From: Acuticoccus mangrovi
GTDB taxonomy: Bacteria > Pseudomonadota > Alphaproteobacteria > Rhizobiales > Amorphaceae
Assembly (NCBI RefSeq): GCF_016411865.1
Contig: NZ_JAEKJA010000006.1
Location: forward strand, 124,001 to 188,000
DNA: 64,000 nt
Direction of reading: 5' to 3'
A model generated the notes under the pieces. It saw only the letters and a list, made by a program, of their open reading frames with translations. It did no database searches and was not told where the DNA came from. Shown here one piece after another: positions 25,086-34,985 of the stretch (positions within the stretch are counted from its first letter, which is position 1; each line of letters opens with the position of its first letter). The position numbers were made by a program, and so were the translations under genes.

Positions 25086-26018
25086 TCAATAGCCGCGTGC
25101 CACGTCGATCTGGTTGGTCAGAGGCTCGCCGGCTTCGAAGCGGCGGATGGTGTCTATCACCTGCTCGGCCGCCGAGGTGGCGCTGGCAACGGAGGCAAGG
25201 TGCGGCGTGATGAGCACGTTCTCCATGGCCCAGAGGGGGCTGTCGGCGGGCAGCGGCTCGGTCTCGAAGACGTCGAGCGTCGCCTCGCCCACCTGGCCGC
25301 TCGCGAGGGCGTCGACGAGGGCCGGCTCGTCGATGATCGCGCCGCGCGCCACGTTGATGACCTTGGCTCCGCGCGGCAGCATCGCGAGGCGTTTCGCGTC
25401 GAGGAGGTGCGTGGTCTCTGGCGTCTGCGGCAGCACGACCACCAGAATGTCGCTGGTCGCGAGGAAGTCCGGCAGCGCGTCGAGGCCGTGGACCGAGCGC
25501 ACGCCCGGCACCTCCTTCGGCGTGCGCGACCAGCCCTGCACCTGAAGCCCCTGGCGGGCGACCTCGGCGGCGGCGTGCGCGCCGAGATGGCCGAGGCCGA
25601 GGATGCCGACGCGGATGCGGTCCGGATCCGTCGGATGCACGTAGTACCACTCGCCGCGGCGCTGGGCGCGCTCGAACACGGGAATGTCGCGGGCGTAGCG
25701 CAGCACGGCGAAGAGCACGTAGCCCGCCATCGTGCGCTTCATGTTGGTGTCGGCGAGGCGGCAGATCGGCAGGTCGGGCAGGTCGTCGCGCGCGAGAAGG
25801 GCGTCAACGCCCGCCCCGAGATTGATGACGAGCTTCAGATTGGGGAACTGCGCGAAAAAGCCGTGCGGGGCGTTGAAGACGAGGGCGTAGTGCACCGTCT
25901 CGGGGTCGAGATCGTCGGCCCGCGCGAGCGTGACGCCCGGCAGGCCCGCCGCGACGGCGTCGGCCCAGCCGGAGATGTCCTTCATCGTGGTGTCTCGGAA
26001 GACGATCGAATAGCTCAT
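25086..26018 (-). CDS. D-isomer-specific 2-hydroxyacid dehydrogenase (GhrA-like)
   Basis: A 310-residue NAD(P)H-dependent dehydrogenase of the glyoxylate/hydroxypyruvate reductase A type. It reduces a 2-oxoacid to a D-2-hydroxyacid or the reverse. The nucleotide-binding motif is [13 protein letters not shown], the substrate-binding Arg is in [14 protein letters not shown], the Glu is in DVFETEPLP and the catalytic His is in ITPHLAS. The start overlaps the stop of the dehydroquinase-like gene (ATGA). In this operon it may handle a 2-oxoacid released by RidA-assisted imine hydrolysis (inference). Confidence 0.92.
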   Translation of the reverse strand: MSYSIVFRDTTMKDISGWADAVAAGLPGVTLARADDLDPETVHYALVFNAPHGFFAQFPNLKLVINLGAGVDALLARDDLPDLPICRLADTNMKRTMAGYVLFAVLRYARDIPVFERAQRRGEWYYVHPTDPDRIRVGILGLGHLGAHAAAEVARQGLQVQGWSRTPKEVPGVRSVHGLDALPDFLATSDILVVVLPQTPETTHLLDAKRLAMLPRGAKVINVARGAIIDEPALVDALASGQVGEATLDVFETEPLPADSPLWAMENVLITPHLASVASATSAAEQVIDTIRRFEAGEPLTNQIDVARGY

Positions 26019-26461
26019 TCGGCGGTCTCTGCGATGAGGTGGGCAAGGGCGGTCAGCGCCAGCTCGTAGCCGAGAGCCCCGAGCCCGGCGATCACGCCGG
26101 TGGCGGCGCGCGACACGTACGAATGATGGCGGAAGGGCTCGCGCTTCCAGATGTTCGACATGTGCGCTTCGATGATCGGCCCGTCGAAGGCGAGGAGGGC
26201 GTCGAGGATCGCGACCGAGGTGTAGGTGAGCCCGGCGGCGTTGATGATGATGCCGGCGGCGCTCCCCCGCGCCTCCTGGATCCAGTCGACGAGGACGCCC
26301 TCGTGGTTCGACTGGCGAAAGTCGAGGGCGAGGCCGAGGCGTTCGGCGTGACGCTCACAGCGCGCCTTGATCGCGGGAAAGCTCTCGCTGCCGTAGGTGC
26401 CGGAGGGGTCGAGGCCGTAGAGGTTCGCGTTGGGACCGTTGAGGAAGAACACGGTCGTCAT
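26015..26461 (-). CDS. Type II 3-dehydroquinate dehydratase-like protein, key Arg and His changed
   Basis: A 148-residue protein with the type II dehydroquinase fold signature: [10 protein letters not shown] at the N-terminus, the catalytic-type Tyr (Y23, in GTYG), QSNHEG, INAAG and [18 protein letters not shown] with H100. Two residues of the true enzyme are altered: the lid-loop Arg (TREP in family members) is Asp18, and the His of THTSVA is Tyr80. Normal shikimate-pathway activity is therefore unlikely. Its genes upstream and downstream overlap by four bases (DUF1028 and GhrA-like), placing it in a catabolic operon. It may dehydrate or isomerise a different compound. Confidence 0.85.
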   Translation of the reverse strand: MTTVFFLNGPNANLYGLDPSGTYGSESFPAIKARCERHAERLGLALDFRQSNHEGVLVDWIQEARGSAAGIIINAAGLTYTSVAILDALLAFDGPIIEAHMSNIWKREPFRHHSYVSRAATGVIAGLGALGYELALTALAHLIAETAE

Positions 26462-27135
26462 GCGGGGTCGCCGGGCACGCCGAAGGAGGGGGCCTCGCCG
26501 GGAGCGATCGCCCGGTTGACGTAGTCCTCCATCTGCGGGGCGAACACCTCCCACGTGGTAGCGAGATCGGCGATGGGGGCGTCGGACCAGTCGATCCGGA
26601 GGTCGACGAGCGGCCATTCGAGGTCGCGCACCACCTTGAGGCCCGCCGAGTGGACGGGCCCCGCTTCGCCGCCGGCGGCAAGGCCTGCCTCGAGCGCGGC
26701 GAGGAGGCGGCCCGGGAAGGGAACCGACGACGCCGCCTCGAACGCGGCGACGATCGCCGCGGGCACGCCCTCGTCGGCGAGGAGGTTGCCGGCGGAGATC
26801 GCCCCCGTGCCCTTTGCGATGGCGTGGATGCCGAGGGCGCCCGATCCCGAATAGCCGGCCGTGGCGCCGGTGTTGTCGACCACGGTGAGCTGGCGGAAGG
26901 CGGCGTAGGGGGTGGAGGCGACGAGGGTGTCGATCACGTCGGCGGCGCTCATCCCGGCGGCGAGATGGTCGAGGCCGTTGATGCCGAGCATCGGGTCGGT
27001 GACGTTCTGGCTCGCGATCACCCCGACGCCGGCCCGGGTGTGGCTGCAGCGGGCGGCGACGGCGGGGGAGGAGGAGGAGATGGCGATGCCGAACATCCCC
27101 GTCTCGGGGCAGCGGGCGGAGATCGAGAAGGTCAT
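26458..27135 (-). CDS. DUF1028 family protein (Ntn-hydrolase-like)
   Basis: A 225-residue DUF1028 protein. The family begins, as here, with [30 protein letters not shown] (ends cited: TFSI and RCS), followed by [31 protein letters not shown] and [12 protein letters not shown]1028 proteins resemble Ntn hydrolases and are often encoded beside RidA or amidohydrolases; no activity is firmly established. Both junctions are ATGA overlaps, with RidA before and the dehydroquinase-like gene after, so the three proteins are made together. An amide-cleaving role in nitrogen-compound breakdown is a reasonable guess. Confidence 0.88.
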   Translation of the reverse strand: MTFSISARCPETGMFGIAISSSSPAVAARCSHTRAGVGVIASQNVTDPMLGINGLDHLAAGMSAADVIDTLVASTPYAAFRQLTVVDNTGATAGYSGSGALGIHAIAKGTGAISAGNLLADEGVPAAIVAAFEAASSVPFPGRLLAALEAGLAAGGEAGPVHSAGLKVVRDLEWPLVDLRIDWSDAPIADLATTWEVFAPQMEDYVNRAIAPGEAPSFGVPGDPA

Positions 27136-27557
27136 GCCGCGGCCTCGTCGGGAATGACGGCGATGGCGTCGATCTCGACGACCCACTCCGGCCGCGCGAG
27201 CGCCGACACGACGATGCCGGTCGATACCGGATAGACGCCCTTCAGCCACTTGCCGACCACGCGGTAGACCGCCTCGCGGTAGCGCGGATCGATGATGTAG
27301 ATGGTGATCTTGCACACGTGGGCGAGCTCGGAGCCGGCCTCCTCGAGCAGCATCTTGATGTTCGTCATCGCCTGCTCGGCCTGGGCGGTGGCGTCGCCCA
27401 CGCCGACACTCTCGGAGGTGTCGAGGTCTTGGCCGATCTGGCCGCGGACGAACACCATCTGGCCCCGCGCCACCACCGTCTGGCAGAGGTCGTTGTCGAG
27501 CTGCTGCTCGGGGTAGGTGTCGCGGGTGTTGAACTTGCGGATGCGGGTATGGGCCAT
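27132..27557 (-). CDS. RidA family protein
   Basis: A 141-residue protein of the RidA/YjgF/UK114 family, trimeric proteins that hydrolyse reactive enamines and imines. It has [50 protein letters not shown] and the C-terminal [18 protein letters not shown], where family members often have R and E for the active site (Arg in [12 protein letters not shown], Glu close after). ATG at 27557 follows CGAGG. It is the first gene of the chain of four overlapping genes and lies 131 bases after the LysR gene on the same strand. In this setting it likely processes an imine formed by the monooxygenase steps. Confidence 0.92.
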   Translation of the reverse strand: MAHTRIRKFNTRDTYPEQQLDNDLCQTVVARGQMVFVRGQIGQDLDTSESVGVGDATAQAEQAMTNIKMLLEEAGSELAHVCKITIYIIDPRYREAVYRVVGKWLKGVYPVSTGIVVSALARPEWVVEIDAIAVIPDEAAA

Positions 27558-27688
27558 CGGTTGCCTCGGGTGGGGCGCTGTCGCGGGACATGCAGGATGC
27601 GGGCCTTGTTGCGCCCGCGGTGCGCGCACCACTATGGCGAGGCCGCCGGGCCGCCGGCCAATAGGAAAATCCTTGCCCTTGAAGAGCC

Positions 27689-28729
27689 TCAGCCGAGGCC
27701 GGGCTCGCCCTTGCCCGCCTCGACCTTGCCCGCCTCGCCGACCGCCGTCGTCTCGGTGGAGGACACCGGCTGGTCGCTGCCGGAGAGGAGGGCCGGCGAC
27801 GTCGGCGTGAGCGAGCCGGGCGCGAAGATGCCGCCGGGGGAGAAGGCGCTTCGCAGATAGCGCGAGAACGCCTCCATCGCCGGCCGCGACACCTGCCGGC
27901 CGAGCGCCAGCCCGACGATGCGCACCGGCTCCGGCGAGCCGGCGATGGGGATCGTGGCGATGCGTCCGCCGTCGACGCTGGCATCGGTCTTCGGCACGGC
28001 GTTGTGCAGCGTGTAGCCCTGGCGATGGCCGACGAGGCCGCGGATGAGGTCGGCCGACTGCGAGCGCAGCGCCACCTTCGGCTCGACCCCGGCGGTGGCG
28101 AAGAGGCTGAGGAAGTAGTCCCGCGTATGCGGCAGGTCGAGGAGGAGGAAGGGTTCGTCGGCGAGCGCGGCGAGCTCGATGGCGGGCTGGCCGGCGAGCG
28201 GGTGGTCGGCGGACAGAAGCACGTAGGGCCGCAGATCGGCGAGCGGGAACCTGGTGATGTCGTCGGGCAGTGCGTAGGCGTAGGAGAGGGCGAACTCGAT
28301 GCGGCCGGAGCGCAGCAAGCCGATGATCTCGTCCTGGTTTCCCTCGCGGATGGTGAGCGTGATGCCCGGGTATTTGTGGCGAAAGTCGGTGAAGAGGGCG
28401 GGCATGAAGCGCGCGGCGAGGGTGACGAAGCAGCCGATGGAGATCTCGCCGGACAGCTCCTCGCCGAGGGAGCGGGCGTCCCGTTCGAAATCGGCCGCGT
28501 GCTTCAGGAGGAGGCGTGCCTCCCCGATGATGCGCAGCCCCGCCGGCGTCGGCGTGACGCCGCGCGCGTGGTGGCGCACGAAGATCGACACGGAGAACTC
28601 GTGCTCGAGCTGCGCGACGGCGGCCGAGACCGAGGGTTGCGAGATGTTGAGCATCCGCGCCGCCTCGGTGATGTTGCCGCAGTCTGCGGTCGCCACGAGG
28701 TAGCGCAGCGCCCTCAACGTGACGGTCAT
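27689..28729 (-). CDS. LysR-family transcriptional regulator with unusual C-terminal tail
   Basis: A 346-residue LysR regulator. The helix-turn-helix is in residues 3-62 (LRALRYLVATADCGNITEAA, LNISQPSVSAAVAQLE) and the effector domain follows to about residue 298. About 45 further residues, rich in Ser, Pro, Gly and Thr, extend beyond the usual end of the family (around 300) and look disordered. It is divergent from the luciferase-like monooxygenase and is followed on its own strand by the RidA operon, so it is the probable regulator of both. The 140-base gap to the monooxygenase gene should contain its site; no clean T-N11-A palindrome stands out. Confidence 0.92.
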   Translation of the reverse strand: MTVTLRALRYLVATADCGNITEAARMLNISQPSVSAAVAQLEHEFSVSIFVRHHARGVTPTPAGLRIIGEARLLLKHAADFERDARSLGEELSGEISIGCFVTLAARFMPALFTDFRHKYPGITLTIREGNQDEIIGLLRSGRIEFALSYAYALPDDITRFPLADLRPYVLLSADHPLAGQPAIELAALADEPFLLLDLPHTRDYFLSLFATAGVEPKVALRSQSADLIRGLVGHRQGYTLHNAVPKTDASVDGGRIATIPIAGSPEPVRIVGLALGRQVSRPAMEAFSRYLRSAFSPGGIFAPGSLTPTSPALLSGSDQPVSSTETTAVGEAGKVEAGKGEPGLG

Positions 28730-28869
28730 CGGAAAAAACTCTGTTTCCTGGTTCCTTTCCGTTGTTTTAGCGATGCATGATCGTTGCGCAACCGGGCGCA
28801 CTTCGTCGCCGCTCGCGCGCACCGCCCGGACGCCGGCAGAGGGCCGCGGGGCGGCCATGGAGAGGCACG

Positions 28870-30219
28870 ATGACGAAGAAGACGATGGCACTCGCCGTGC
28901 TGGTGCAGGGGACGGGCGCCCACCCCGCGTCGTGGATGGAGACCGGCGCGCGCCGCGATCTCGCCACCGACATCGACTACTATGCCGACCTCGCGGCGAT
29001 CGCCGAGCGCGGCCGCTTCGACCTCTTCTTCATCGCCGACACCCCCGGCGCGCGCACCACCGATCTCCACGCCTGGAGCCGCTTTCCGCTCTTCATGAAC
29101 GTGTTCGAGCCGGTGACGCTGCTGTCGGCCCTGTCGGCGCGCACCTCGCGCATCGGCCTCGGCGCGACGGCCTCTACGAGCTTCTACGAGCCCTACAACG
29201 TCGCGCGCCTGTTCGCCTCGCTCGATCACCTGTCGCACGGCCGGGCGGCGTGGAACGTGGTGACCTCGGCGAACGACTTCGCCGCCCGCAATTTCGGCCT
29301 CGACATGCTGCCGCCGCACGACGACCGCTATGCCCGCGCCCGCGAGTTCCTCGAGGTGGTGGAGGCGCTGTGGGACACCTGGGAGGACGACGCCTTCGTC
29401 AACGATCTCGACGCACAGCTCTATTTCGATCCCGAGAAATTCCACCCGATCGCCCACGAGGGCGAGCATTTCCGGGTGAATGGGGGCCTCAACATCGCCC
29501 GCCCGCCTCAGGGGCGCCCGGTGATCATCCAGGCCGGCGCGTCGGAGGCGGGCAAGGCGTTCGCCGCCGAGCATGCCGAGGTAGCGTTCGGGATCGCCGA
29601 CACGGTAGACAAGGGCAAGCGCTTCTACGCCGACCTCAAGGGGCGGATGGCGGCGTTCGGGCGGCATCCGGACGAATTGAAGCTCCTTGCGGGCATGTCC
29701 GTCGTGGTGGGGGATACCAAGGCGGAGGCGGAGGCGGAGTTCGCCCGCCAGCAGGCGCGCATTCACCCGATCGTGGGGGTGATGCGGATCTCCGCCGATC
29801 TCGAGACCGACCTCTCCGATCTTCCCCTCGACGAGCCCGTGCCGGTGGAGCGCATTCCGCAGACGTCCAACCTGCACCAGGCCTATTTCGACAATATCGC
29901 CGGCATGATCCGCTCCGGCATGACGCTGCGGGAGGTGGCGATGGCCTATCAGCGCGGCCGCAACACCTTCTGCGGCTCGCCGGTGGAGGTCGCCGACCAT
30001 CTGGAAGCCTGGATCGACGAGGGCGCCGCCGACGGGTTCATGATGGTGCTGCCGACGATGCCGGAGAGCCTCGCCGCGTTCGTCGACAAGGTGGTGCCGG
30101 AGCTGCAGCGGCGCGGCCGCGTGCGGCGGGAGTATCAAGGCACGACCCTGCGCGAGCATCTGGGCCTCGCCCGGCCGCCGCATCCGCGGGCGCGCGCGAT
30201 CGCGTCCGCGGCCGAGTAG
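28870..30219 (+). CDS. Luciferase-like monooxygenase, NtaA/SnaA/DszA type
   Basis: A 449-residue reduced-FMN-dependent monooxygenase of the NtaA/SnaA/DszA/SoxA family, which includes nitrilotriacetate and dibenzothiophene-sulfone oxygenases. Typical segments are HPASW near residue 20, GRFDLFFIADTP, EPVTLLSALSARTSRIGLGATASTSFYEPYNVAR (ends cited EPVT and NVAR), WNVVTSANDFAARNFG and PVIIQAGASEAG. Length fits the family. It diverges from a LysR gene whose other neighbour is the RidA/HpaB operon. The flavin reductase HpaC could supply it. Substrate unknown; heteroatom-carbon bond cleavage is the family theme. Confidence 0.92.
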   Translation: MTKKTMALAVLVQGTGAHPASWMETGARRDLATDIDYYADLAAIAERGRFDLFFIADTPGARTTDLHAWSRFPLFMNVFEPVTLLSALSARTSRIGLGATASTSFYEPYNVARLFASLDHLSHGRAAWNVVTSANDFAARNFGLDMLPPHDDRYARAREFLEVVEALWDTWEDDAFVNDLDAQLYFDPEKFHPIAHEGEHFRVNGGLNIARPPQGRPVIIQAGASEAGKAFAAEHAEVAFGIADTVDKGKRFYADLKGRMAAFGRHPDELKLLAGMSVVVGDTKAEAEAEFARQQARIHPIVGVMRISADLETDLSDLPLDEPVPVERIPQTSNLHQAYFDNIAGMIRSGMTLREVAMAYQRGRNTFCGSPVEVADHLEAWIDEGAADGFMMVLPTMPESLAAFVDKVVPELQRRGRVRREYQGTTLREHLGLARPPHPRARAIASAAE

Positions 30220-30231
30220 GCCCGCCGCCGA

Positions 30232-31131
30232 CTACTCGGCGGCGACCGGCAGCTCGGCTGAGCAGAAGCCCATCGACGGGCCGCACTGCCACTTCTCGCG
30301 CACGATGTCGGCGAGCTTCTGGGCCAGCGCGGCCTTCGCCCCATCGGTGACGTAGAGGCCGATATAGGTCTCCGGCAGCGCCGGAAGCACGTCCTCGTGG
30401 TCGATCTTCTCGAGGTGCGGCGGGTTCATCGCCTCGATGCCCGCATGCACGGCGAAGTCGGCCGACACGCTCGCCTCGACGGTGCGGATCGACATGGAAT
30501 CGACCGCCATCACCCACGGAATGCCCACGTCGTCGAGGGCGCGCTGCACCCAGGGGCGGAAGATGCACCCCGCCTCGAAGGCGAGCGGCAGCGGCCGGCG
30601 CCGCCACGCCGTGCCGCCGATGGCACCAACCCAGACGAGGCGGCTGCGCTGCAGGATCTCCGCCGAAGGGTCCGCATGGGTCTCGGTGGTGAGGATCACG
30701 TCCACCTCGCCGCGGGCGAACTGCTCTTTCAGCTGCGAGGTGTAGGACGATTGCAGCGATACCCGCACCCGCGGAAAGGCGCGGGCGAAGGCGCGCAGGA
30801 CCTCCGGCACGTTGGGATAGACCACGTCGTGCGGCGCGCCGAGGGTGAGCTCGCCCTGGTAGCCCTCGTCGGTCATGCGCAGCCAGATCTCGTCGTTCAG
30901 CTCCAGCATGCGGCGAGCGTAGGACATCAGTTGCTGGCCGGCGGAGGTCAGCGTCATGCCTTTGCGCGAGCGCTCGAGCAGCGTCTGGCCGAGGCCCTCC
31001 TCGAGCCGCTTCAGCTGCATCGACACGGCCGACTGGGTGAGGTTGAGCCGCGCCGCGGCACGGGTCACGCCGCCGGTCTCGGCGATCGCCACGAAGCTAC
31101 GCAGGGCGGACAGGTCGAGGGTTCGAACCAC
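30232..31131 (-). CDS. LysR-family transcriptional regulator
   Basis: A 299-residue LysR regulator with the DNA-binding region in residues 3-62 (LDLSALRSFVAIAETGGVTRAA, LNLTQSAVSMQLKRLEEGLG) and a normal effector domain ending near the C-terminus. The sequence resembles HdfR/CbbR-like members, but no target is evident. GTG at 31131 is chosen over TTG at 31137 because AGGA is then nine bases upstream. It is convergent with the luciferase-like monooxygenase gene (12 bases apart) and divergent from the small DUF1127 gene, which may be a target or a bystander. Confidence 0.92.
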   Translation of the reverse strand: MVRTLDLSALRSFVAIAETGGVTRAAARLNLTQSAVSMQLKRLEEGLGQTLLERSRKGMTLTSAGQQLMSYARRMLELNDEIWLRMTDEGYQGELTLGAPHDVVYPNVPEVLRAFARAFPRVRVSLQSSYTSQLKEQFARGEVDVILTTETHADPSAEILQRSRLVWVGAIGGTAWRRRPLPLAFEAGCIFRPWVQRALDDVGIPWVMAVDSMSIRTVEASVSADFAVHAGIEAMNPPHLEKIDHEDVLPALPETYIGLYVTDGAKAALAQKLADIVREKWQCGPSMGFCSAELPVAAE

Positions 31132-31234
31132 GATCAATTCCTGTGATGGAAACCATCAGAACGTTTCGTTTCACTTATCGAGCTTGCGAGGACAGATCAA
31201 GGGCCACGGTCACGTGGAAGAGGAGGCGAAGGAC

Positions 31235-31456
31235 GTGGAACAGGTGTTGGCTCGGGCCTCTTGGCCCATCCACTGGGGCGCGCGCTCGGTGCGCGGTCTC
31301 GTGCGGCTCTGGCTCGATGTGTGGAGCGAGCGGCAGGCGTTGCAGCGACTCGATGATCGCATGCTCGCCGACATCGGCATCACCCCCGAGGTGGCCGCCC
31401 GCGAGGCGGCGCGCACCCCGTGGGATGTGCCGGTGGGGCGTATCAGCGGTCATTGA
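31235..31456 (+). CDS. DUF1127 small protein
   Basis: A 73-residue protein with a C-terminal DUF1127 motif: VWSERQALQRLDDRMLADIGITPEVAAREA matches the family's W..R...R..L..L.d..L.DIGl.r..i..E pattern. Such small arginine-rich proteins are widespread in alphaproteobacteria; some affect RNA turnover and metabolism of phosphate and carbon. A GTG start at 31235 has AGGAGG eight bases upstream. It diverges from the LysR gene and converges on the DUF1232 gene, with a 14-bp hairpin between. Confidence 0.85.
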   Translation: MEQVLARASWPIHWGARSVRGLVRLWLDVWSERQALQRLDDRMLADIGITPEVAAREAARTPWDVPVGRISGH

Positions 31457-31472
31457 GCCTTGATGCGACGGA

Positions 31473-31539
31473 GACGATGGACGGTGCCGGTGGGGCGCGC
31501 CCTTCCCAAGGAGAGCGCGACGGCACACCGTCCATCGTC
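31473..31539. terminator. Bidirectional hairpin with perfect 14-base arms
   Basis: GACGATGGACGGTG (31473-31486) pairs perfectly with CACCGTCCATCGTC (31526-31539), and the loop has further GCCG / CGGC pairing. It lies between the convergent DUF1127 and DUF1232 genes and overlaps the DUF1232 stop codon. Likely ends transcripts from both sides. Confidence 0.65.
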
Positions 31540-31900
31540 AGTCGGTCAGCGCCTTCTTGGCGAGCGCGCGGTGGCGATCGGTGATGTGCGCGGCGACCAT
31601 CGAGATGGCGCCCAACAGGATCGTCGCGTCGTCGGTAAAGCCGATGCCGAGGAGAAGATCGGGAATCGCGTCGATCGGGGCGACGAAGTAGGCGAGGGCG
31701 CCGAGCAGCGTCGCGCGGACGCGCAGCGGCACGTCCGGGTCGATGGCGCAGTAGTAGGCGGCCACGAGGTCGTGGGTGAAGGGAACCTGGCGCAGCGCCT
31801 TGCGCAGCGTCGGCCAGAATTTGCGGCGGACCCTGTCCTCTGCCGCGCGGGCCTCCTCCGGCCCCAGGATCTCGCCGTCGAGGGGAGCGTGCTCGATCAT
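31538..31900 (-). CDS. YkvA family (DUF1232) membrane protein
   Basis: A 120-residue protein with the DUF1232 core: [51 protein letters not shown] (ends cited LVAAYYC and DDATIL), in which the APIDAIPD loop and two flanking hydrophobic segments are diagnostic. Function is unknown for the family. It overlaps the pterin dehydratase stop (ATGA) and is probably translated with it. Confidence 0.88.
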   Translation of the reverse strand: MIEHAPLDGEILGPEEARAAEDRVRRKFWPTLRKALRQVPFTHDLVAAYYCAIDPDVPLRVRATLLGALAYFVAPIDAIPDLLLGIGFTDDATILLGAISMVAAHITDRHRALAKKALTD

Positions 31901-32187
31901 GCCGCTGCTCCATCGATCGCCTGGGCGAGGGCGATGTCCTTTCGGGTGAGCCCGCCCGCGTCGTGGGTGGTGAGGCGCACCGACACGCGGTTGTAGACGT
32001 TCGACCATTCGGGATGGTGATCCATCTTGTCGGCGGTGATCGCGATCTCGCTCATGAAGGCGAACGCCTTGGCGAACGAGGCGAATTTCAGGTCGCGACG
32101 GATCGCGGTACCGGCCTCCTCCAGCTCCCACATCGGCAGCGTCTCGAGTGCCCGGCGCATCTCCTCGATGCTCATCGGTTCGGCCAT
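31897..32187 (-). CDS. phhB: 4a-hydroxytetrahydrobiopterin dehydratase
   Basis: A 96-residue pterin-4a-carbinolamine dehydratase. It recycles the pterin cofactor of aromatic amino acid hydroxylases. The signature [26 protein letters not shown] contains the conserved catalytic His pair and the following His; [15 protein letters not shown] is normal for the family. ATG at 32187 has AGGAG eight bases upstream. No phenylalanine hydroxylase is in the window. It overlaps the DUF1232 gene. Confidence 0.94.
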   Translation of the reverse strand: MAEPMSIEEMRRALETLPMWELEEAGTAIRRDLKFASFAKAFAFMSEIAITADKMDHHPEWSNVYNRVSVRLTTHDAGGLTRKDIALAQAIDGAAA

Positions 32188-32248
32188 CGGTCAATCTCCT
32201 CGATGAGATCGAGATAGTGCCTTTCGGCGCGGGCGGTAGGGGAGGGGG

Positions 32249-32761
32249 TCAGGGCGCCGGCGTGGCCACCTTCTTGGCGGTGAAGGAGAAGCTCGTCGCG
32301 TCGGTGGCCGCGCCATCGTCCGTCGGGTCGCCGTGGAGGGGGAAGAAGGACAGCGTTGTCTCGCCGGTGAGCGCGCCGTCGTCGTAGGTGCCGGTGGTGG
32401 CAAGCTTGGCGAGACGCTGCTCCGACGCACCCGCCGGGGCGAAGGTGAAGTCGAGGAGCACGGCGCTGAAGGCGCCGCCCTCGTCCTTCGGCTCGCACGA
32501 CCAGGCGCCGGACGCGTCGCTGAAGGGCTGCCAGTCGCTCCCGCCCGCCTGCGCCGAATCGCTCATCAGGACCACGCCGCCCGGCAAGATGGTGAGGAGG
32601 CTGCGGTTGGAGGTGGGGTCCACCGCCTCGCCCGGCTTGCCCTTGGAGGTGAGATAGGTGCCGATGATCGCCTCGCAGGGGCCGAGATCCTGGGCGGCGG
32701 CGGGCAAGGTCGCAGCGAGCACGGCGAGGGCGGGGAGGAGACGGAGCGGCAGGCGCGTCAT
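32249..32761 (-). CDS. Exported protein of unknown function
   Basis: A 170-residue protein with a clear signal peptide (LPLRLLPALAVLAATLPAAAQ, cleavage after AAA-Q region near residue 23). The mature part contains CEAIIGTYLTSKG, LTILPGGVVLMSDSAQAGG and GAWSCEPKDEGG with two Cys residues that may form a disulfide, and repeated beta-strand-like stretches suggesting a small beta-barrel or lipocalin-like fold. I do not recognise a family. It is a single gene between the pterin dehydratase and ispG, 39 bases after the ispG-side promoter region. Confidence 0.75.
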   Translation of the reverse strand: MTRLPLRLLPALAVLAATLPAAAQDLGPCEAIIGTYLTSKGKPGEAVDPTSNRSLLTILPGGVVLMSDSAQAGGSDWQPFSDASGAWSCEPKDEGGAFSAVLLDFTFAPAGASEQRLAKLATTGTYDDGALTGETTLSFFPLHGDPTDDGAATDATSFSFTAKKVATPAP

Positions 32762-32800
32762 GGGTGGGTCCTCTCGAAGCGATCCCGGTGAGGTCCGCTG

Positions 32801-34060
<1,260 letters not shown>

Positions 34061-34202
34061 TAGACACCCCATACCTTTTAAGGGGCACGCGCGCCCCGCC
34101 TCTGGCATATATCGGCGCAAGGGGCGGGCGACAACGGGCTCCGCTCTTGTGCACTGCAACACATGCGCTAGCTTTGGTCTGGCGAGCACCTGGGAGATGA
34201 GA

Positions 34203-34979
34203 ATGTTGAAGGGCAAGTCAGCCGTCATTACCGGATCGACCTCCGGCATCGGACTGGAATATGCGAAGGTGCTCGCGTCAGAAGGCGTCAACGTCGTCAT
34301 CAACGGCTTCGGCGACGCCGGTGCGATCGAGAAAGAGCGCGCCGCCATCGAAGCGAAGGGCGTCAAGGCGCTCTATTCGCCAGCCGACATGACCAAGCCC
34401 GACGAGATCGCCGGCATGATCAAGCTGGCCGAGACCGAGCTCGGCGGCTGCGATATCCTCATCAACAACGCCGGCATCCAGTACGTGTCGCCGGTGGAGG
34501 ACTTCCCCGACGAGAAGTGGAACGCGATCATCGCGATCAACCTGTCGAGCGCCTTCCACACCGTGAAGCACGCGGTGCCGCTGATGCGCAAGGCGGGCTG
34601 GGGCCGCATCATCAACACCGCCTCGGCCCACGCCAAGGTGGCCTCGCCGGACAAGGTGGCCTACGTCGCCGCCAAGCACGGCATCGCCGGCCTCACCAAG
34701 ACCATCGCGCTCGAGACGGCGCAGGACAACATCACCGTCAACGCCATCTGCCCCGGCTACGTGTGGACGCCGCTGGTGGAAAAGCAGATTCCCGACACTG
34801 CGAAGGCCCGCGGCATCAGCGAGGAAGAGGTGAAGCGCGACGTTATCCTCGCCGCTCAGCCCACCAAGCAGTTCGTTACGGTGGAGCAGGTGGCGGCCCT
34901 CGCCCTGTTCCTGTGCCGCGACGAGGCGGCCTCGATCACCGGGGCGCTGCTCTCCGTCGACGGTGGCTGGACCGCCTGA
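34203..34979 (+). CDS. bdhA: 3-hydroxybutyrate dehydrogenase
   Basis: A 258-residue SDR enzyme closely matching bacterial D-3-hydroxybutyrate dehydrogenases, which oxidise 3-hydroxybutyrate to acetoacetate with NAD. It has [30 protein letters not shown], the catalytic Ser region [19 protein letters not shown] and [17 protein letters not shown], the last being diagnostic. ATG at 34203 follows GGGAG. The patatin-like gene starts six bases after its stop. The pair may serve mobilisation of polyhydroxybutyrate (inference). Confidence 0.94.
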   Translation: MLKGKSAVITGSTSGIGLEYAKVLASEGVNVVINGFGDAGAIEKERAAIEAKGVKALYSPADMTKPDEIAGMIKLAETELGGCDILINNAGIQYVSPVEDFPDEKWNAIIAINLSSAFHTVKHAVPLMRKAGWGRIINTASAHAKVASPDKVAYVAAKHGIAGLTKTIALETAQDNITVNAICPGYVWTPLVEKQIPDTAKARGISEEEVKRDVILAAQPTKQFVTVEQVAALALFLCRDEAASITGALLSVDGGWTA

Positions 34980-34985
34980 GCGCCC

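Noticed and set aside
26015-26461. Housekeeping shikimate-pathway aroQ
   Set aside because: The lid Arg and a conserved active-site His are replaced, and the gene is translationally coupled to catabolic genes.
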